From positions 127,105 through 176,604 of the forward strand of contig JAAVID010000003.1 in NCBI GenBank assembly GCA_014799395.1: a DNA stretch of 49,500 nucleotides, read 5' to 3'. The notes below the pieces were generated by a model, which had not been told where the DNA came from, did no database searches, and saw only the letters and a program-made list of their open reading frames with translations. The translations under genes were made by a program, and so were the position numbers. Source of the DNA: Oscillospiraceae bacterium (GTDB lineage: Bacteria; Bacillota; Clostridia; Oscillospirales; Ruminococcaceae). This document shows positions 17,859-23,973 of the stretch, piece after piece; the stretch's first letter is position 1; the number at the start of each line of letters is the position of its first letter.

Positions 17859-19780
17859 AAACAACGTTTTTAAAATTTGCCGCTGTCGTTCTTTCCGCTC
17901 TGCTGATCATGAGCGGCTGTTCGGGAACGGAGAGCGAAAAAATTCCCGAGCACGACTGGAGCGGCTACTTCGTTTATCCTATGGAGGACGTCTATTCCTT
18001 TGACATAGACAAGGACGGCAACCTGTATTCGGCGGCTTTTTCTTCCGATATTCTCAAGGTCTGCGACCCTTACGGAGCGGAGATCGAGGAGAAAACGCTC
18101 CCCACGTCGAACCATGTTGCGATAGGCATAAAGGACAACGATATTTACACGCTGTCCGGCAACGAGCTGTACCGCAACGATGAAAAAATTTACGAGATCT
18201 TCTTTGAGGATATGGCTAAGGATCTCCGAATAGTCGGCGACGACCTGTACATTCTGTATCTGGATTCCTCCGCCGACCTCTCCCAAGCGCCGATGGTAAG
18301 CCCCTTAGCGGGCTGGCGCGGAGAAAAAGTGCTCCGTATCGACCTTTCCGATATGTCGGTTTCGGACGTATCGTGCGAATATCCCGTGCTTATTTCCTCG
18401 ACCGGGGATACGCTGTGGGTATACGGTCTCGACGACAACGGCGGATATGTCGCGCCCGTAAACGGAACGGAAACGGGAACGCGTATTCCGACGGGATACT
18501 ATATGCCCCAAAGTTTTCTGACGATCGACAATACGGGAAAATATATTGCTTCGGGTGCGGCGGAGGATTCCACGCTTACTCTCCGCTTGTCCAACCCTGC
18601 CGAGGGGCAGACCAACGAAATTATGCCGAACGTTTCGATCATGTACGCGAGCGGCATAAAAGAGCGCGACGGGTATATCTACTATCTGAACAGCTTCGCT
18701 TACTCCGCGAATACCGATAAGATAGAACGCATACGGCAGAGCGATTACATTAAGGACAACACCCCCGTAAAGCTCCTTGCGACGGAGTGGTTTTCCTATA
18801 TCCCGTTCGGCTGCGGAAGAACGGTCGTTGAGTCGCGGCTTTCAAATGAAGAATTCGCGCTTACGGTACTCTCGCAGGACCGCGGCTTTGACGCTTGCGT
18901 TTTGTCCTCGTCGCATGATTTTTCCAAGAACTTCCGCGATAACGGAAGCTTTTGCGCGTTAAATGACGTTCCGGGCGTTAAGGAGTATGTCGAGCGATGT
19001 TTCCCCGCATTGCGCGACGCGGTCACAAACGCGGACGGCGAAATATGGGCGCTTCCGCTGAGTTTGAACGTTCCCTGCGCGATATACCATACCGAAAACT
19101 GCAAGGCGGAGGGATTTTCGCCGAACGGTCTCACCCTGGAGGAGCTGATAACCGAAGCGGGCAAGCTGTACTCGTCCGACCCGACGCGCCTCGACATCTG
19201 CATTTCCTCCGACGCGGCGCTGCCTGTCTTGCTGCGTTACGAGCTCAGCGGCGAAACTCTCGACCGCGCGGCTTTTACGGATAAGCTGGATTTCATCAAA
19301 AAAGAATTGAGCGGCGAGCTCTTCGACGATTGGGTCAAAGCAAACAACTTTATATACACATTTTTCGGCGATGATATGCTGGTAATGCTCGCGGAAAACA
19401 GGGCGAAGCAGATGGATTTTTCGTACAACGGCAATATCCGCGCCGCCGACATCTTTGAGGGAACGAACCCCGCAGACTGCGTATTCTTATGCGTTAATCC
19501 CTCGTCGGACAATCTCTCGGCAACGCTTGAATACATCACGGCGCTTTGCGGCTATCTTTCCTCCAAGACCAACGACTTTAAGCTGGACGATGAGAGCCTG
19601 TATACCGACAGCCCATACATTGCGGAGCTTTTGGAGATATACCGCGATTCGGAGGTATTTTTCCGCATTCCCGACGAGATATTGCTGACCCCCGTAAAAC
19701 AGTACTTGCGCAGCGAGCTCGGCTTGGACGAGCTCATCACCGAAGCCGACCGCAAGCTCTCGGCGTATCTTAACGAATAA
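17855..19780 (+). CDS. propeller plus solute-binding-domain lipoprotein fusion
   Basis: A 641-residue lipoprotein with signal MKTTFLKFAAVVLSALLIMSGC (lipobox MSGC). Residues about 35-320 are propeller-like ('VYSFDIDKDGNLYSAAFSSD', 'YILYLDSSADLS', 'DGYIYYLNSFAY'). From about 330 on the sequence resembles a family 1 solute-binding protein: 'RGFDACVLSSSHDF', 'DAVTNADGEIWALPLSLN', 'LTLEELITEAGKLY', and an alpha-helical C-terminal lobe. The order propeller then binding domain is unusual. It is translationally coupled to the preceding propeller lipoprotein and ends just before a strong terminator. Confidence 0.7.
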   Translation: MKTTFLKFAAVVLSALLIMSGCSGTESEKIPEHDWSGYFVYPMEDVYSFDIDKDGNLYSAAFSSDILKVCDPYGAEIEEKTLPTSNHVAIGIKDNDIYTLSGNELYRNDEKIYEIFFEDMAKDLRIVGDDLYILYLDSSADLSQAPMVSPLAGWRGEKVLRIDLSDMSVSDVSCEYPVLISSTGDTLWVYGLDDNGGYVAPVNGTETGTRIPTGYYMPQSFLTIDNTGKYIASGAAEDSTLTLRLSNPAEGQTNEIMPNVSIMYASGIKERDGYIYYLNSFAYSANTDKIERIRQSDYIKDNTPVKLLATEWFSYIPFGCGRTVVESRLSNEEFALTVLSQDRGFDACVLSSSHDFSKNFRDNGSFCALNDVPGVKEYVERCFPALRDAVTNADGEIWALPLSLNVPCAIYHTENCKAEGFSPNGLTLEELITEAGKLYSSDPTRLDICISSDAALPVLLRYELSGETLDRAAFTDKLDFIKKELSGELFDDWVKANNFIYTFFGDDMLVMLAENRAKQMDFSYNGNIRAADIFEGTNPADCVFLCVNPSSDNLSATLEYITALCGYLSSKTNDFKLDDESLYTDSPYIAELLEIYRDSEVFFRIPDEILLTPVKQYLRSELGLDELITEADRKLSAYLNE

Positions 19781-19791
19781 ACATCCTCAAT

Positions 19792-19834
19792 AAAAAACGC
19801 CGCTTTCGAGCTATTCCCGAAAGCGGCGTTTTTT
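19792..19834. terminator. bidirectional rho-independent terminator
   Basis: A 17-bp stem AAAAAACGCCGCTTTCG / CGAAAGCGGCGTTTTTT with a 9-base loop lies between the convergent genes ending at 19780 (plus) and 19838 (minus). T-runs are present on both strands. Confidence 0.92.
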
Positions 19835-19837
19835 CGT

Positions 19838-20239
19838 TTACAAATCGTTGTCGGTATATCCGCCCTTGCCGAACCTCAGCTCGGGATCGTCAAAGCTCTC
19901 CTCGGTATAGACGGGAGGCTTGCCGTTTTCGGAATCACGCGAGTAACGCGTGGCTATGGCGAGCATTTTTGCTTCCTCCTCGCGTACCTTTTCCTCGTGC
20001 TGTTTGATGAAAAGCATTGCAAATCTCCGCAAGATCACCGCGATCAACAGCAGGATGATATTGAGGACGAACGGCGCGGGATTGTACGATTTACCTCGAA
20101 TGAATGCGCTTATCAGCCCGATTATCGCCGCGATTATCCCGACGACCGTCGCCACATTGCATACGGTTTCCAAAAATTTACCGCGAACCGCGTTTATCAT
20201 TACTATCAGCATCAAAACCAGAAAAACCAGATCTAACAT
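19838..20239 (-). CDS. small membrane protein of unknown function
   Basis: A 133-residue protein with three hydrophobic helices (about 1-18, 28-46, 57-76) and a charged cytosolic tail that begins 'KQHEEKVREEEAKML' and ends in an acidic stretch. No family recognised. ATG 20239 follows AGGAG. It starts 10 bases after the stop of the gene at 20249-20818, so both form one unit that ends at the shared terminator. Confidence 0.6.
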   Translation of the reverse strand: MLDLVFLVLMLIVMINAVRGKFLETVCNVATVVGIIAAIIGLISAFIRGKSYNPAPFVLNIILLLIAVILRRFAMLFIKQHEEKVREEEAKMLAIATRYSRDSENGKPPVYTEESFDDPELRFGKGGYTDNDL

Positions 20240-20248
20240 AAAATGCTC

Positions 20249-20818
20249 CTAACTGTAATACTGCGGCTCCTTTGTCGGCTTCTGAAGAATACTTTTCGCG
20301 AGGAGGTCTATCTGCCCTACCGAATAACGGTACTTCTTGTTTACCGCGCGTTTGGCGTTTTCCTGCTCTATCAGCTTCCTTTTTATGGAAATGCGCTCCA
20401 CGAGCTTGAAATACGCGTCGAGACGAGCCTTTTTGCGTGCGCGCGCCTTGGCTAACTCCTTGAGCTGCTCGGCGGTAGGATAGTCCTTGTTTTTATCGTG
20501 CTTGGTGCAATACCGCGTTATCTCGCCGTTTCTGTCGACGACAACGATGTTGTCGCGGCAGTTTTCGCCGTAACAGCGGCACATCTCGTTTATCTTCTGC
20601 GTTATCTCCTCGGCGAGCTCGGGGTCTGCTTTCAGCTTTTCCTCAAACTTGGGCGACACCACGACATAGCTGTCAGAGGTTATAGGCAGAGACGTATTGT
20701 TCTCGCGCTCGGTCAGCGCGTTTTCTATCGCCTCGCGGAAAAGACCGTTGTCCGAGCTCTGCGCGCGGCTTTGAATAAACGCGGTAATATCGGCGAATTC
20801 GTTTATCTGAAAGCTCAT
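20249..20818 (-). CDS. unrecognised 189-residue protein with Cys-rich centre
   Basis: A soluble, highly charged protein. The middle carries 'CRCYGENCRDNIVVVDRNGEITRYCTKH', a cluster of four Cys and a His that could bind a metal, followed by long Lys/Arg/Glu-rich helices ('LAKARARKKARLDAYFKLVERISIKRKLIEQENAKRA' region). No signal peptide. ATG 20818 follows AGGGGTGAG. It has its own promoter at 20840-20868 and is divergent from nrdR. Function not known. Confidence 0.6.
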   Translation of the reverse strand: MSFQINEFADITAFIQSRAQSSDNGLFREAIENALTERENNTSLPITSDSYVVVSPKFEEKLKADPELAEEITQKINEMCRCYGENCRDNIVVVDRNGEITRYCTKHDKNKDYPTAEQLKELAKARARKKARLDAYFKLVERISIKRKLIEQENAKRAVNKKYRYSVGQIDLLAKSILQKPTKEPQYYS

Positions 20819-20839
20819 ACTCTCACCCCTTTGATATAA

Positions 20840-20868
20840 AGTATATCACACTTTCCGCCGAAATTCAA
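20840..20868 (-). promoter_or_regulatory. promoter with overlapping dyad, minus strand
   Basis: TTGAAT (20868-20863), 17 bases, TATACT (20845-20840). A perfect dyad TGATATA-AAG-TATATCA (20832-20848) covers the -10, so binding there would block transcription of the gene at 20818. Confidence 0.65.
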
Positions 20869-20918
20869 TAATAATTATCATATTTTAAAAATTTTTTACA
20901 AAAAATTCGTCGGAAATG

Positions 20919-20947
20919 TTGAAAAATACAAAATATTGTGATATAAT
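20919..20947 (+). promoter_or_regulatory. promoter of nrdR
   Basis: TTGAAA (20919-20924), 17 bases, TATAAT (20942-20947). Transcription would begin near 20954, within the first copy of a 15-bp repeat, and leave a leader of about 220 bases before the nrdR ATG. Confidence 0.65.
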
Positions 20948-20951
20948 ACAT

Positions 20952-21146
20952 ATATATGGTATATAACAGCTTGTAAAAAAGTTTTTTTACTCACATTTTC
21001 CAGACTGGCGAGAAACACTCGCAGACGAGGAAAGGCTTACGCGGCAAGCCTTTGTGGCTGCCGCGTGAGCCTTGACGAAGTAAGCGCCGCCGCAAAGCGG
21101 CGGCGCGGTGCGAGGGTTTATCGACAGTCTGATATATGGTATATAA
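20952..21146 (+). other. GC-rich structured element in the nrdR leader, bracketed by a 15-bp direct repeat
   Basis: ATATATGGTATATAA occurs at 20952-20966 and again at 21132-21146. Between them lies a GC-rich segment foreign to the AT-rich surroundings. It can fold as follows: closing stem CAGACTG (21001-21007) with CAGTCTG (21125-21131); hairpin CGAG-AAACA-CTCG (21009-21021); a long hairpin from GGCTTACGCGGCA (21034-21046) to TGCCGCGTGAGCC (21059-21071); and a perfect 10-bp hairpin GCGCCGCCGC-AAA-GCGGCGGCGC (21084-21106). It could be a small inserted element with target duplication or a regulatory RNA; the sequence does not decide. Confidence 0.6.
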
Positions 21147-21173
21147 ATCTTTTTTGAGAAGGAGTTAGTTATT

Positions 21174-21629
21174 ATGAAATGTCCCGAATGTGGCTGCGAG
21201 GAAAGCAAGGTTATCGACTCACGTCCGACCGAGAATAAGGTGCGCCGCCGCCGCGAGTGTATTCAATGCGGAACGCGCTTTACCACCTATGAGATAATCG
21301 AAGAGATCCCGCTTATGGTCATCAAAAAGGATCACACGATAGAGCCGTTCGACCGCGAAAAACTGGTAGACAAGCTGTGCCGCGCAGCGGTAAAGCGCCC
21401 CGTCTCGCTGGAGACTATCGAGAATATCGTTGAAAATATCGCGACCGATCTGAAAAATTCGCTTCAGCGCGAGGTCACTTCGGAGAAGATCGGCGAGATC
21501 GCGCTTCACAAGCTCAAGGAGATAGACGATGTGGCGTATATCAGATTTGCCTCCGTTTACAGGGATTTCGACGATGTGGATAACTTTATGAGGATAATTT
21601 CCGAGCTTAAAGACGATAAGAGCAAATAA
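21174..21629 (+). CDS. nrdR: transcriptional repressor NrdR
   Basis: A 151-residue regulator of ribonucleotide reductase genes. The N-terminal zinc ribbon is complete (C3, C6, C29, C32 in '[19 protein letters not shown]' and '[17 protein letters not shown]'), followed by the nucleotide-binding ATP-cone ('[30 protein letters not shown]'). In the family, the ATP/dATP state sets DNA binding to paired NrdR boxes. ATG 21174 has GAAGGAG upstream. No reductase genes are in the window. It stands alone between an unusual leader and a strong terminator. Confidence 0.97.
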   Translation: MKCPECGCEESKVIDSRPTENKVRRRRECIQCGTRFTTYEIIEEIPLMVIKKDHTIEPFDREKLVDKLCRAAVKRPVSLETIENIVENIATDLKNSLQREVTSEKIGEIALHKLKEIDDVAYIRFASVYRDFDDVDNFMRIISELKDDKSK

Positions 21630-21632
21630 ACC

Positions 21633-21667
21633 AAATCCGCCGTGCATACAGCGCGGCGGATTTTTTA
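21633..21667 (+). terminator. rho-independent terminator after nrdR
   Basis: AAATCCGCCG (21633-21642) pairs with CGGCGGATTT (21654-21663), loop 11 bases, followed by TTT. It begins 4 bases after the nrdR stop. Confidence 0.9.
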
Positions 21668-21691
21668 TCAGAGCGTTAATGTGAACACGCT

Positions 21692-22540
21692 CTAACACTT
21701 AGCGTTGGCGGCGGCTCTGAATACCGCGGACAGAGCGAGCATAAGCGTTATCAGAACGCCGATGACCGTCACGCGTTCAAAGCCGTACAGAACGGGGCAG
21801 GCGGATATGACCGTGGTCACGATAATGCAGACGAACAAAGCGTTTTTCGGCTTCTGTTTGCCAATGAGCATTACAATAACGGAGAAAACCGCGACGGCAG
21901 CCGTGAGCAATGCGGTTATAAACGGCGGGAACATTCCCACTCCGTAGGGCAGCGGGTCGAAATAGGAACAGGTCTCGCGCAGGGGCTCTCCCGACGGCGT
22001 TCCCCACAAAAGCACTACCCCGTTCGGCAGAAGCTCAAGAACGACAGCGGCGGCAAGCGCGCCGAGCGAGATCCATTCAAGCACGGTCTTTGGCATATTG
22101 AATAATATAAAGGCTTTTTTCGATTTGATCATAAAAATCCCTCCGACTATCGCGAAGATCCCGATAACAAACAGCGGAGCGGAATTCCCCGCGAAAAACA
22201 GCGGTGAGCAGAGCATACACGCGCCGAGTATCAAAAGGAGCGTTCCCAGCGTTTTTCGACCCATTTGCTTAACATAAAGCAGCGTTTCGATAAGTGCGCT
22301 GTCCGACTGCGCTTTTAGCGTTTCGGGCGTGGAACGCTCTCCGTTTATAAGCTCCGTTACCGATACGCCGAGCTCCTTGGCAAGTATCTCCAGTATCGCC
22401 ACGTCGGGAAAGCCTCTGCCGCGCTCCCATTTCGATACCGCTTTGTCGGTCACTCCGATCTTGTCGGCGAGCTCCTTTTGAGTTGATCCGAGTTCTTTCC
22501 GCAATTCGGCAATGAACGCGCCCGTTTTGGCGTTGTCCAT
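21692..22540 (-). CDS. XRE-family regulator with C-terminal membrane domain
   Basis: A 282-residue protein. Residues about 8-62 are a Cro/CI-type helix-turn-helix ('IAELRKELGSTQKELADKIGVTDKAVSKWERGRGFPD'). The remainder has several hydrophobic segments ('TLGTLLLILGACMLCSPLFFAG', 'LFVIGIFAIVGGIFMI', 'WISLGALAAAVVLELL', 'FITALLTAAVAVFSVIVMLI') and must be membrane-embedded, so DNA binding occurs near the membrane. ATG 22540 follows AAAGGTGG; the longer open frame to 22654 crosses the promoter. It is divergent from the ROK regulator at 22723. Confidence 0.85.
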   Translation of the reverse strand: MDNAKTGAFIAELRKELGSTQKELADKIGVTDKAVSKWERGRGFPDVAILEILAKELGVSVTELINGERSTPETLKAQSDSALIETLLYVKQMGRKTLGTLLLILGACMLCSPLFFAGNSAPLFVIGIFAIVGGIFMIKSKKAFILFNMPKTVLEWISLGALAAAVVLELLPNGVVLLWGTPSGEPLRETCSYFDPLPYGVGMFPPFITALLTAAVAVFSVIVMLIGKQKPKNALFVCIIVTTVISACPVLYGFERVTVIGVLITLMLALSAVFRAAANAKC

Positions 22541-22562
22541 AATATCGCCACCTTTCAATAAT

Positions 22563-22591
22563 ATTATAATGCCCAGCATAATAAAAGTCAA
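22563..22591 (-). promoter_or_regulatory. promoter of XRE regulator gene
   Basis: TTGACT (22591-22586), 17-base spacer, TATAAT (22568-22563) on the minus strand, 23 bases before the ATG at 22540. Confidence 0.85.
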
Positions 22592-22610
22592 CCTACGTTC
22601 CGTAGAGTTG
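22589..22610. promoter_or_regulatory. operator-like dyad between divergent promoters
   Basis: CAACCTACG-TTC-CGTAGAGTTG is an almost perfect inverted repeat (one-base bulge) placed between the -35 of the XRE promoter and the -35 of the first ROK promoter. One protein bound here could control both directions. The form recalls MerR-type operators, but the site is not inside a long spacer. Confidence 0.55.
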
Positions 22611-22612
22611 CC

Positions 22613-22641
22613 TTGACAAAGCGAATTTTGCAAGATAAAAT
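22613..22641 (+). promoter_or_regulatory. upstream promoter of ROK regulator
   Basis: TTGACA (22613-22618), 17 bases, TAAAAT (22636-22641). The -10 is covered by the dyad CGAATTTT-N7-AAAATTCG (22622-22644). Confidence 0.7.
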
Positions 22642-22644
22642 TCG
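22622..22644. promoter_or_regulatory. 8-bp inverted repeat over a -10 element
   Basis: CGAATTTT (22622-22629) and AAAATTCG (22637-22644) with a 7-base spacer, overlapping the -10 of the upstream ROK promoter. Likely operator, perhaps for the ROK protein itself. Confidence 0.5.
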
Positions 22645-22661
22645 TTAAAATCAAAAAGTTC

Positions 22662-22689
22662 TTGACTTATTTTCAAAATATGTTACAAT
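22662..22689 (+). promoter_or_regulatory. downstream promoter of ROK regulator
   Basis: TTGACT (22662-22667), 16 bases, TACAAT (22684-22689), 34 bases before the ATG at 22723, which has GAGGT upstream. Confidence 0.6.
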
Positions 22690-22722
22690 ATATATAGAAA
22701 CTTTTCAAATGAGGTAACAGCT

Positions 22723-23844
22723 ATGAAACCCGAAAACAACGCCGACAGAAAACGTGCGACGCGCAACAGCGTGTACCATTACCTATACAATTGCAGGGAT
22801 TTCTGCTCGCGGCAGATACTCGCGAACGAGCTTGGATTGAGTCTGCCTACCGTTTACCAGAATCTCGCGGAGCTTATGGAGCTCGGGCTGGTCTGCGCAA
22901 CGGACGAAAAGCTTTCAACGGGCGGACGGCGCGTGGAGGGTCTGTCTATCGTGGAGGACGCGCGCTTCGCCGTCGGCGTTTCGGTGAGCGACGACGCGCT
23001 GCGCATTTCCGCGGTCGACCTCCGGCTGAACGAGCTCGCTTATAAAAAAGTGTCTATGCGCCACCCCGACGACCGTATGATATACGCGGAGCAAATTCGC
23101 GGCGAGCTTGAGCGCTTTATCGACGAGCTCGGCGCGGAACGCTCGCGGCTGCTCGGCGTCGGGATAGCGTTTCCGGGCATTGTTTCCAAGGACGGTATGA
23201 CGTTGGAATACGCTCCTACGCTCGGCTTACGGAATTTTTCGCTTAAAGAGTTCAAAGAGGGCTTGCCGTATGAAATACACATAGAAAACGACGCGAACTG
23301 CGGCGGCGGAGCGGAGCGCTTTGCGCGCGGCGGCAAGGAAAATATCGCGTATCTGTCGATAGAAGAGGGCATAGGCGGCGCGGTTTTTACCAACGGTATG
23401 CCGTATTTCGGGGATAATCACCGCAGCGGCGAGTTCGGGCATATCTGCGTTGAACCCGGGGGATTGCGGTGCAGCTGCGGCAGACAGGGGTGTCTCGAGG
23501 CGTACTGCTCGTCGCGCCGCATAAGCACCGATCTCGGCATTACTCTCGAGGATTTTTTCGCGTCTATACAGAATATCGACTTCTATATGAAGTGGGAGAG
23601 CTATCTGTATCATCTGGCGGTCGGGATAAACAGTATCCGTATGGTGCTGGACTGCGACGTCGTGCTCGGCGGATTTATGACGGAATACCTCGCGGACTCA
23701 ATGCCGAGACTGAAAGAATACCTCGCCTCGCTGAATTCGTTCGAGCGCTCCGCCGATTACGTTCATCTCAGCCGACAGCGCAAGCACGCGATACCTATGG
23801 GCGCGACGCTGTATTTTATCACGAAATTTCTTGAGGAGCTTTAA
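22723..23844 (+). CDS. ROK-family transcriptional regulator (NagC/XylR type)
   Basis: A 373-residue protein. The N-terminal winged helix is at about 15-65 ('CSRQILANELGLSLPTVYQNLAELMELGLV'). The C-terminal ROK fold has 'GVGIAFPGIVSKDG', 'HIENDANCGGGAE' with the Asp that is catalytic in sugar kinases of this group, and the zinc-site signature 'GEFGHICVEPGG' with CSCGRQGCLE near residue 250. This form acts as a sugar-responsive repressor; the sugar is unknown. No metabolic genes are attached, so its targets are probably elsewhere or its own promoters, which carry dyads. Confidence 0.9.
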   Translation: MKPENNADRKRATRNSVYHYLYNCRDFCSRQILANELGLSLPTVYQNLAELMELGLVCATDEKLSTGGRRVEGLSIVEDARFAVGVSVSDDALRISAVDLRLNELAYKKVSMRHPDDRMIYAEQIRGELERFIDELGAERSRLLGVGIAFPGIVSKDGMTLEYAPTLGLRNFSLKEFKEGLPYEIHIENDANCGGGAERFARGGKENIAYLSIEEGIGGAVFTNGMPYFGDNHRSGEFGHICVEPGGLRCSCGRQGCLEAYCSSRRISTDLGITLEDFFASIQNIDFYMKWESYLYHLAVGINSIRMVLDCDVVLGGFMTEYLADSMPRLKEYLASLNSFERSADYVHLSRQRKHAIPMGATLYFITKFLEEL

Positions 23845-23906
23845 TTAAAATATGATCGACATAACCTTTGCGGCAATTGAAAATGAAGCGCAGCAAGCCG
23901 ATCGAA

Positions 23907-23930
23907 CGACAATAATTGTGCGGTATTGCC
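23907..23930 (+). repeat. copy of a dispersed repeat end
   Basis: CGACAATAATTGTGCGGT followed by ATTGCC. The same block, with small changes, forms the left end of the 224-bp element at 33031 (reverse strand) and the core of the palindrome at 27721. It lies in the 129-base convergent gap after the ROK gene. Confidence 0.5.
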
Positions 23931-23937
23931 TAAACAG

Positions 23938-23971
23938 TAAACCGCTCCGATTGGTTTCGGAGCGGGTTTTC
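23938..23971. terminator. terminator between ROK gene and sensor kinase
   Basis: CCGCTCCGA (23942-23950) pairs with TCGGAGCGG (23957-23965) around a six-base loop, followed by TTTTCTTTT on the plus strand. The kinase stop at 23974 is 3 bases away, so it probably serves both convergent genes. Confidence 0.85.
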
Positions 23972-23973
23972 TT

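Noticed and set aside
20952-20966. The 15-bp repeat as a pair of standard NrdR boxes
   Set aside because: Known NrdR boxes come as close pairs about one and a half turns apart with an ACAC/GTGT frame. These copies are 180 bases apart and lack that frame. The idea is kept only as a weak option in a finding.
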